Below, one piece after another: positions 23,890 to 28,975 of a DNA stretch of 28,975 nt. The notes under the pieces are model-generated. The model saw only the letters and a list, made by a program, of their open reading frames with translations, searched no databases and was not told the DNA's origin. This stretch comes from an uncultured Ellagibacter sp. (lineage in GTDB: Bacteria; Actinomycetota; Coriobacteriia; Coriobacteriales; Eggerthellaceae), in the NCBI GenBank assembly GCA_934654815.1, contig CAKUGU010000030.1:1-28975 (forward strand). Direction: 5' to 3'. The stretch's first letter is position 1. Each line of letters opens with the position of its first letter. A program made the translations under genes and the position numbers.

Positions 23890-24195
23890 CTACCCTTCGC
23901 GGTACTCGATTCCCATCGTCGGGCCGGGGAAGTTCCACGACTCGATGATCGTCTTGCCGCAGAGGATGCGGCACGTGCCGCATTCCAGGCAGCCAGCGTA
24001 GTCGAACGACTTCACGCCGTCGGCATCGCGCTTGTACAGCGCCGCCGGGCACACCTTGATGAGCTTGTCGAACTCGGCGTCGTCAATGTCCTGGATATCG
24101 CCCTTGAGAACGATATGGGGCGTCTCCTCGTCGACTTCGTACTTATTGACCGCGAGATACTCGTCAACGTTGACGGTGATCTTGATATCGCTCAT
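23890..24195 (-). CDS. fixX: FixX ferredoxin-like protein
   Basis: A 101-residue electron carrier. It has VCPAALYKRD (C49), GCLECGTCRILC (C69, C72, C75, C79) and the final WNFPGPTMGIEYREG, all hallmarks of FixX/FixX-like ferredoxins. These pass electrons to or from FixC in the FixABCX electron-transfer flavoprotein complex, at the membrane face. ATG 24195 overlaps the fixC stop as ATGA, so the two are translationally coupled. It is the last gene of the operon. Length and motifs are intact. Confidence 0.9.
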   Translation of the reverse strand: MSDIKITVNVDEYLAVNKYEVDEETPHIVLKGDIQDIDDAEFDKLIKVCPAALYKRDADGVKSFDYAGCLECGTCRILCGKTIIESWNFPGPTMGIEYREG

Positions 24196-25496
24196 AGCGC
24201 CTTCATCGCTCCCCTCACATCGCGGATGATATTCATGATGCCGACTTTCTTGACCGGCGGGATGATCTTCTTTTTGATTGGCGCCGTAGGGGACCCGTCG
24301 ACGATGAACATCCCGTTCATGATGTCGCGCACCATAGCCGGATACTCGTTGAACATACGGGTGAAGTTCTCGAGGAACGCAGGCTCGCCCGCGTACTGCT
24401 TCAGGTCCTTCATGATGAAGGAACCGTTGATCGCATCGACGTAGCCCTGAAGACCAGCCTTCGAGGTGTCGCCCGCATCGATCGCCTTCGCGGCCTCCTG
24501 ACCTGCGTACATGCCAGCCGCGACCGCATAGTCCATACCGCGGACCATGTACCCGAAGTTGATGCACATCATGGCTGTGTCGCCCGCGAGCATGACGCCG
24601 TCGGCCACGACCTGCGGCATGATGGTGTAGCCGCCCTCGGGGACGACGTGGCCGGAATGCTCGATCACCTTAGCGCCACGGATAAGGGGCTTCACCGCCG
24701 GGTGGTTCTTCAAATCCTCGAGCATCTGATAGACCGGCGTTTGATTCTTCTCGCTCGCGCACGCCTCGATGCCGGACACGATGCCGAGCGAGATGGTGTC
24801 CTTGTTGGTGTACATGAAGCCGCCGCCGAAGACGCCATGCGTCGCGTCGCCGGCGAACAGCCATGCCGCGCCCTCGCCGGGGTTGCAAAGCAGCCGGTCC
24901 TCGATGGTCTTCTCGTCGAGCTGGAAGACTTCCTTCACGCTCACCGCGATCTGGCTCGCAGGAGGCGTGTCGTAGCCGACGGCCTCCTTCGCGAGGAGCG
25001 AGTTCGCGCCGTCGCAGAGGATGACGATTTGCGCGGTGATCTCGTCCTCCCCCGCCTTCACGCCGCAGACTCGGCCCGACTCGTCTTTGACCAGGCCCTC
25101 GACGGGAATGCCGTAGATGAACTCGGCACCGGCGTCCTCGGCCTTCTGCGCAAGCCACTGATCGAAGGGCGCCTGCAGCACCGAGTAGGACGCCTGGTCC
25201 TCCTTCTCCATCTCGTCCGAGGAAAAGTCGATGGTGAAGTTGGAATCCGGAGCCATGAGCGAGATGCGCTCATGGCAGATCTTGCGCTCAAGCGGCGCCT
25301 CGGTCTCGCAGTCGGGGAACACCTTCTTGAGCGAATGGATGTAGATGCGCCCGCCCGTCATGTTCTTGGCGCCCGCGTAGTTGCCGCGCTCGACCACGAG
25401 CACCGCCTTGCCGGCTTGCGCGAGCTCGTAGGCCGCGATGCAGCCCGCGATCCCGGCGCCGACGACGATTGCGTCGAAATCCGCCTCTTCAGCCAT
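24192..25496 (-). CDS. fixC: FixC flavoprotein (ETF-quinone oxidoreductase-like)
   Basis: A 434-residue FAD enzyme. The N-terminal dinucleotide fold is AIVVGAGIAGCIAAYELAQ (about 10-28) with VERG after the second strand. A central GVKAGEDEITAQIVILCDGAN segment and the C-terminal GDTAMMCINFGYMVRGMDYA complete the FixC pattern. It takes electrons from the FixAB flavoprotein and hands them to FixX and/or quinone; FixABCX complexes can bifurcate electrons from NADH. AAGGAAG lies about nine bases before ATG 25496. It follows fixB by 31 bases and overlaps fixX by four. The donor pathway in this organism is not shown by the context. Confidence 0.93.
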   Translation of the reverse strand: MAEEADFDAIVVGAGIAGCIAAYELAQAGKAVLVVERGNYAGAKNMTGGRIYIHSLKKVFPDCETEAPLERKICHERISLMAPDSNFTIDFSSDEMEKEDQASYSVLQAPFDQWLAQKAEDAGAEFIYGIPVEGLVKDESGRVCGVKAGEDEITAQIVILCDGANSLLAKEAVGYDTPPASQIAVSVKEVFQLDEKTIEDRLLCNPGEGAAWLFAGDATHGVFGGGFMYTNKDTISLGIVSGIEACASEKNQTPVYQMLEDLKNHPAVKPLIRGAKVIEHSGHVVPEGGYTIMPQVVADGVMLAGDTAMMCINFGYMVRGMDYAVAAGMYAGQEAAKAIDAGDTSKAGLQGYVDAINGSFIMKDLKQYAGEPAFLENFTRMFNEYPAMVRDIMNGMFIVDGSPTAPIKKKIIPPVKKVGIMNIIRDVRGAMKAL

Positions 25497-25527
25497 CGAT
25501 TGAACTTCCTTTCCCGATCCTTGAACC

Positions 25528-26406
25528 CTATAGCGCAGCCGTCACAGCCGGCAGGATTTCCTTCAGGTCGCCCACCAGGCCGTAGTCGCACTGCTTGAAG
25601 ATGGGGGCGTTCTCGTCCTTGTTGACCGCGAAGATGACGCCCGCGCGGTCGGCGCCGACCATGTGCTGCATCTGCCCGGAGATGCCGGCGGCCACGTAGA
25701 CCTTCGGCGAGAGCATGAGCCCGGAAACGCCGATGTAGGTTTCCGTGGGCATCCAGCCCGCGCCCTCGGCGAGCGGACGCGAGCAGCCGAGGCCCGCGCC
25801 CATCTTGTCCGCCAGATCGCGCGCGAGTTGCAAGTCGGCTTCTTCAGCGAATCCACGACCAGCCGCGACGACGGCGTCGGACTTGGTCAGGTCGACGCCG
25901 CTCTTCTCGATCGGGGACGTCGACACGAGCTTCACCGCATGCTCGGGAGCAACCCAGCTCGCCGCCACGACTTCGTTTGCGCCCGCAGCCGCCGACTCAT
26001 CGCAGAGACTGGGCGAAACGATGTAGACGGCCTTCTCGGTGTGCGGCTTCTCGACGCGTTCGGCGACGCCGCCGAAATACATCTCTCGAACCTCTTCGCC
26101 GAACGCGACGTTCGCAGTGATGGCAGACGTCGAAAGCGCAGCCGCGATACGCCCGGCGATAGACTTGCAGCGGCGGGTCGGCTCGGCAAGAACGACATCG
26201 GAGTCCTGCGCATATGGGAGAAGGGACGCATACGCATCGTCGATGACAGCGCCCTCGGGAACGGCGAGCTCGATAGCCTGGTCGCACGCACCTTCAGGAG
26301 CGCCGCCGAAGCAGACGAGGGAGACGCTGTCGGCGCCCAACGTGCGTGCCCCACCGGCCAGCGCCTTCGCGGAATCGGTGTGCTCTGCGATAACAAGTGC
26401 TTTCAT
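25528..26406 (-). CDS. fixB: FixB / electron transfer flavoprotein alpha subunit
   Basis: A 292-residue ETF alpha chain. The N-terminal half is a loosely conserved Rossmann domain (MKALVIAEHTDSAKALAGGA). The C-terminal FAD domain is clear: AAGRGFAEEADL (about 190), GCSRPLAEGAGWMPTETYIG, and GISGQMQHMVGADRAGVIFA, then NKDENAPIF and DYGLVGDLKEILP. The start ATG 26406 follows an AGG-containing stretch and is 16 bases past the fixA stop. It pairs with FixA, of which only the C-terminal part survives in this window. Confidence 0.93.
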   Translation of the reverse strand: MKALVIAEHTDSAKALAGGARTLGADSVSLVCFGGAPEGACDQAIELAVPEGAVIDDAYASLLPYAQDSDVVLAEPTRRCKSIAGRIAAALSTSAITANVAFGEEVREMYFGGVAERVEKPHTEKAVYIVSPSLCDESAAAGANEVVAASWVAPEHAVKLVSTSPIEKSGVDLTKSDAVVAAGRGFAEEADLQLARDLADKMGAGLGCSRPLAEGAGWMPTETYIGVSGLMLSPKVYVAAGISGQMQHMVGADRAGVIFAVNKDENAPIFKQCDYGLVGDLKEILPAVTAAL

Positions 26407-26422
26407 TTTTCCATACCTGCCT

Positions 26423-27007
26423 TTACTGAAGAGCGGCCTTGAGGGCTGCGGAGAACCATTCGATCGCACCGTCGTCGGATGCGTTTTTGACCTCGAGCTT
26501 GCGCTCGGCGCGCTTCGGGGCCTTGACCTCGACGACCTCGACGGCGTTTTCGCAGGCGGCAGGGGCGGCCTCAACGTTCATCGGCTTCTTGCCGGCCTTC
26601 AGGATGTCGCGCATGCCGGGGATGCGCGGAAGGGCGATCTCGGGGGAAACGGAGACGACGCAGGGCGCGGGGACCTCCACGACCTCGTTGACGTCTTCGA
26701 GGCGGCGGGTCGCGGTGAAGCCTGCGCCCGCAGCTTCGAGGGCGACGACGCCGTTCACGCTCGGGACGCCGAGCTTCGCGGCGAGCTGGACGTCGACCTG
26801 CTGCGCGTAGTTGTCGGCCGAGCCGTCGCCGCAGATGACGACGTCGTACTCGCCGATCTTGGCGATCTCGGCGGCAAGCGCTTCGGCGGCCTGCCGGTTA
26901 CTGTGCCAGCAGAATGCCACGCGCCAGCCTGCTGCGGCAAAGGCCCGCACGGCTGCTGCGCCAATGCCGCGGCTGCCGCCGGTGATCAGGGCGATTCGTT
27001 GTTTCAT
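26423..27007 (-). CDS. Chimeric ORF: SDR N-terminus joined in frame to FixA/EtfB C-terminus
   Basis: A 194-residue frame whose halves belong to different families. Residues 1-47 (MKQRIALITGGSRGIGAAAV...HSNRQAAEALAAE) are the NAD(P)-binding start of a FabG-type short-chain dehydrogenase. From about residue 49 (AKIGEYDVVICGDGSADNYA) it is the latter two thirds of an electron-transfer flavoprotein beta subunit, including the AMP-binding CGDGSADNYAQQ motif, and ends 16 bases before fixB. The SDR catalytic Tyr-x3-Lys and the EtfB first 80 or so residues are both absent, so neither function can be complete. The start ATG 27007 has AAGGAA upstream and overlaps the tadA stop. The join most likely reflects assembly of two genomes rather than a real fusion protein. 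Confidence 0.8.
   Translation of the reverse strand: MKQRIALITGGSRGIGAAAVRAFAAAGWRVAFCWHSNRQAAEALAAEIAKIGEYDVVICGDGSADNYAQQVDVQLAAKLGVPSVNGVVALEAAGAGFTATRRLEDVNEVVEVPAPCVVSVSPEIALPRIPGMRDILKAGKKPMNVEAAPAACENAVEVVEVKAPKRAERKLEVKNASDDGAIEWFSAALKAALQ
26855..26890. other. Probable chimeric contig junction
   Basis: On the minus strand the codons for EALAAEIAK fit both the SDR helix after the second beta strand and the EtfB segment before IGEYDVVICG. A shared string of up to about 25 bases here could have misled assembly. Left of it the gene set and codon use are Coriobacteriia-like; right of it they are Firmicute-like. Confidence 0.7.
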
Positions 27008-27486
27008 AGCTGTGTTCCTTTCCATTTTTTCTTCTGGCGTTTTTGCCGCAGCCGTTCAAAAAACTGCTGCATCAGCGCCGTGGCCTGCTCTTCGCACAGG
27101 CCCTTTTCGATCACGGGATGGTGGTTGAAGGGCAGTGCAAACAAATCGGTCAGCCCCCCGCAGCATCCGGCTTTGGGATCGGCTGCCCCATACACCACGC
27201 GGCGCAGGCGGCTGTTGATAATGGCCCCGCTGCACATGGGGCAGGGCTCCAGCGTAACAAACAGCTCGCACTGCCACAGCCGCCACCCGCCCAGCTTTTC
27301 GCACGCACGGCTGATGGCCAGCAGCTCGGCATGATGGGTGGCGTTTTTTTCGGTTTCGCGCGTGTTGTGTGCCATTGCAATGGGCTCGCCGTTCAGCGCC
27401 ACCACCGCCCCCACGGGCACTTCTTCCATATCGGCTGCCAGCTGCGCCTGCTGCAAGGCCAGCTGCATAAGTTCAAGATCCGTCAT
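27004..27486 (-). CDS. tadA: tRNA adenosine(34) deaminase TadA
   Basis: A 160-residue zinc deaminase that converts adenosine to inosine at the wobble position of tRNA-Arg(ACG). The zinc and catalytic motifs are H52-A-E54 (THHAEL) and P-C82-P-M-C85 (TLEPCPMCSGAI). The PVGAVV and FFERLRQKR segments are typical of the family. Length is normal. ATG 27486 overlaps the stop of the CPBP gene as ATGA, and its own stop overlaps the start of the SDR fragment, so the three are tightly coupled. It lies on the Firmicute-like side of the junction. Confidence 0.93.
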   Translation of the reverse strand: MTDLELMQLALQQAQLAADMEEVPVGAVVALNGEPIAMAHNTRETEKNATHHAELLAISRACEKLGGWRLWQCELFVTLEPCPMCSGAIINSRLRRVVYGAADPKAGCCGGLTDLFALPFNHHPVIEKGLCEEQATALMQQFFERLRQKRQKKKWKGTQL

Positions 27487-28394
27487 ACATTCATCACCTG
27501 TGCCAGTACCATGCAGGCAAATGCCGCCCAGAACACCGGGCTGTGCAAAAGCTGCCCATGCCCGGTGGAAAGATCCACGGGGTAAAACCGGCTTTGCAAA
27601 CGGCGGCGTTTGATGTGCAGCGCCGCTGCTACGGCCCAAACCACAAACACAGCGTCCAGCAAAACGATCACCACCGTGGTGAGGGTGTTGTCTGCATACT
27701 GATAGCAATATGTTTCCCAAAAGGCGATTGCATTGTTGATCCCATGCAGGATCATGCCCACCCGCAGATCGCCCGTAAGCGTGTAGATCAGCCCCAGCGC
27801 AAGGCCGCTGATCACAGCGGTGAGCATGGGCGCGCCAAAGGAATGCGCCGCGCCAAACAGCAGCGCCTGCCCCGCAATAGCCGTCCACGGGCCGCAAACC
27901 TGCAGCATGGGCTGCACCGTGCCGCGAAACAGCCATTCCTCGCCCACTGCCGGAATGATGCAAATGCACAAAAACTGCACCCAAAGCCCCATGCCGTGCC
28001 CGGGCACAGACATTTGCGGCCTGCCTGCCGACAAAAGGCCGAACAGCAAACTGGCCGCAATGGTAACAGCCATAAAAATCGGCAGCAGCAGCGCCACACT
28101 TCGGCACAGGGGCAGCCCCTCACGCCGGGCCGGGCGGCTGCGGCGGCCAAAGCGGCCGGCTGTGTACACAGCCAGCCCCAGCGGCAGCGCCGTGTATAGA
28201 ATCACCGCGCCGTAATGCACCGCCAGCGGCACCCCCACCGGGCTTTCAAGGCTTGCGCCGGGATGCCACAGCTGCATGACAAAGCCCAGCAGGCTGCGCA
28301 CCAGCACGGAATAGATCTCGAACGAGATCACCGTCATCACAGCGCCATACACGGCGCGGCTTGTATTCAGTTGTACTTTTCTGCCTGCCGCCAT
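27483..28394 (-). CDS. CPBP family intramembrane metalloprotease
   Basis: A 303-residue membrane protein with about eight hydrophobic segments. It carries the CPBP (CAAX protease/bacteriocin-processing, formerly Abi) motifs: E152-E153-x3-R157 in GEEWLFRG, FGAAH184SFG, and H218-G-I-N-N in motif four. The active site faces the membrane interior. Bacterial members may process prenylated or bacteriocin-like peptides or act in immunity; the substrate here is unknown. ATG 28394 (MAAGRKVQLN) is chosen because AAGGAG lies seven bases upstream; a longer frame would add residues without a ribosome site. It overlaps tadA by four bases. Confidence 0.88.
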   Translation of the reverse strand: MAAGRKVQLNTSRAVYGAVMTVISFEIYSVLVRSLLGFVMQLWHPGASLESPVGVPLAVHYGAVILYTALPLGLAVYTAGRFGRRSRPARREGLPLCRSVALLLPIFMAVTIAASLLFGLLSAGRPQMSVPGHGMGLWVQFLCICIIPAVGEEWLFRGTVQPMLQVCGPWTAIAGQALLFGAAHSFGAPMLTAVISGLALGLIYTLTGDLRVGMILHGINNAIAFWETYCYQYADNTLTTVVIVLLDAVFVVWAVAAALHIKRRRLQSRFYPVDLSTGHGQLLHSPVFWAAFACMVLAQVMNV

Positions 28395-28447
28395 GCCGCT
28401 CTCCTTACTGTGCGCTATGCCGCACGGGCGCAAGGGCCCGCAAAGGG

Positions 28448-28975
28448 TCATTCCTGTGTGGGCTCCGGCTCTTGCTCTTGATTTTGCTCTTGATATTCCT
28501 CTATGGTCAGCGCCGCCGTGTTATCACGCTCGGCGGCAATATAGATATTGGCAATGCGGGTGTCGGGGTCAAAGCTTTCTCCTTCGGCAGGTTCGGTTCT
28601 GGCCACGGTGCCCGCCGCATACTGGCCGTCATTGGCCACCATGAGCAGGCTGTAGCGAATGCCCGCCTTGTCCAGCTCTTCAATGGCCTTTTCCTGCGTA
28701 AATCCAAAGATCTTCGGCATGGTTGCCAGCTGCGGCCCACGGCTGACCACCAGCTCCACCGTGCCGTTTTGCGGTGCTTCCGAGCCTGCTGCCGGGCTTT
28801 GGCTGATCACCACACCGTTTGCCACCTCCGAGCTGTACTCTTCGGTGATGGTAAAGCGATAGGCCAGATACTCTTTTTCGTGCTGGATCGCACTGAGCTT
28901 TTTTCCCACAAAGCTGGGCAGTGCGGTTTGCTGCGTCTGCACCTGGCTGGCAGCCGGATCCGACGCAGCGGGCAC
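28448..28975 (-). CDS. PASTA-domain protein, C-terminal fragment (probable Ser/Thr kinase)
   Basis: The last 175 residues of a gene that continues past the right edge. Two PASTA domains are visible: about residues 20-80 (LPSFVGKKLSAIQ ... VVISQSPAAGSEAPQNGTV) and about 84-150 (MPKIFGFTQEKAIEELDKAG ... VARTEPAEGESFDPDTRI). They are followed by a Glu/Gln-rich tail ending EPEPTQE. PASTA repeats bind peptidoglycan fragments or lipid II outside the cell. In this arrangement they usually belong to PrkC/PknB-type kinases, but no kinase or transmembrane part is in the window, and a penicillin-binding protein is possible. The stop is 53 bases from the CPBP start. Confidence 0.85.
   Translation of the reverse strand: MPAASDPAASQVQTQQTALPSFVGKKLSAIQHEKEYLAYRFTITEEYSSEVANGVVISQSPAAGSEAPQNGTVELVVSRGPQLATMPKIFGFTQEKAIEELDKAGIRYSLLMVANDGQYAAGTVARTEPAEGESFDPDTRIANIYIAAERDNTAALTIEEYQEQNQEQEPEPTQE

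Noticed and set aside
27483..28451. A longer start for the CPBP protease at 28451
   Set aside because: The added 19 residues lack a ribosome site and would overlap the end of the PASTA gene; ATG 28394 has AAGGAG.

Overview
This window is mostly high-GC DNA that looks like a gut Coriobacteriia/Eggerthellaceae genome. The grounds are strong G/C third positions, a DMSO-reductase-family molybdenum operon with a small Fe-S partner, an ECF-sigma/anti-sigma relic, and SLH and CWB2 surface domains. From about 26.87 kb to the right end, the codon habits and gene content change to something like a Ruminococcaceae/Oscillospiraceae Firmicute (PASTA protein, CPBP protease, tadA, SDR). The switch falls inside one open reading frame, so the window is probably a chimeric contig. 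No tRNA, rRNA or CRISPR array was seen.

Layout. 1-3.3 kb: the start of a SEC-C protein (probably methionine aminopeptidase), a DUF3800 gene, a wrecked ECF sigma/anti-sigma locus and a DUF523 gene. 3.2-7.6 kb: a small inverted-repeat element, a large SWIM-SNF2 helicase and a divergent Nudix hydrolase. 7.7-15.3 kb: a seven-gene minus-strand cluster, in transcription order LysR regulator, molybdopterin enzyme, 4Fe-4S subunit, a 57-residue cysteine-rich protein, DUF1097 membrane protein, metallo-beta-lactamase-fold hydrolase and MFS transporter. It looks like a substrate-inducible uptake, reduction and hydrolysis module. Two related 186-bp elements bracket it. Their 27-bp ends are identical and in the same orientation, but their cores are flipped relative to each other.

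15.4-23.6 kb: a surface-polymer locus. On the minus strand are an SLH-anchored GH25 lysozyme and a two-domain protein with a CsaB-like pyruvyl transferase. On the plus strand are an ABC-2 permease, an ABC ATPase carrying three CWB2 (cell-wall-binding) repeats, and a GT2 glycosyltransferase. Pyruvylated wall polymers are the known ligands of SLH domains and anionic polymers those of CWB2, so the genes fit one polymer synthesis, export and anchoring system. 23.7-26.9 kb: a fixBCX electron-transfer operon whose fixA (etfB) has lost its N-terminus at the junction. 26.9-29.0 kb: the foreign, overlapping operon PASTA protein, CPBP protease, tadA and SDR fragment.

The observations most worth following are the CWB2-tailed ABC ATPase, the paired 186-bp elements around the molybdenum cluster, the small cysteine-rich gene at 10826-10999, and the in-frame chimera near 26.87 kb.
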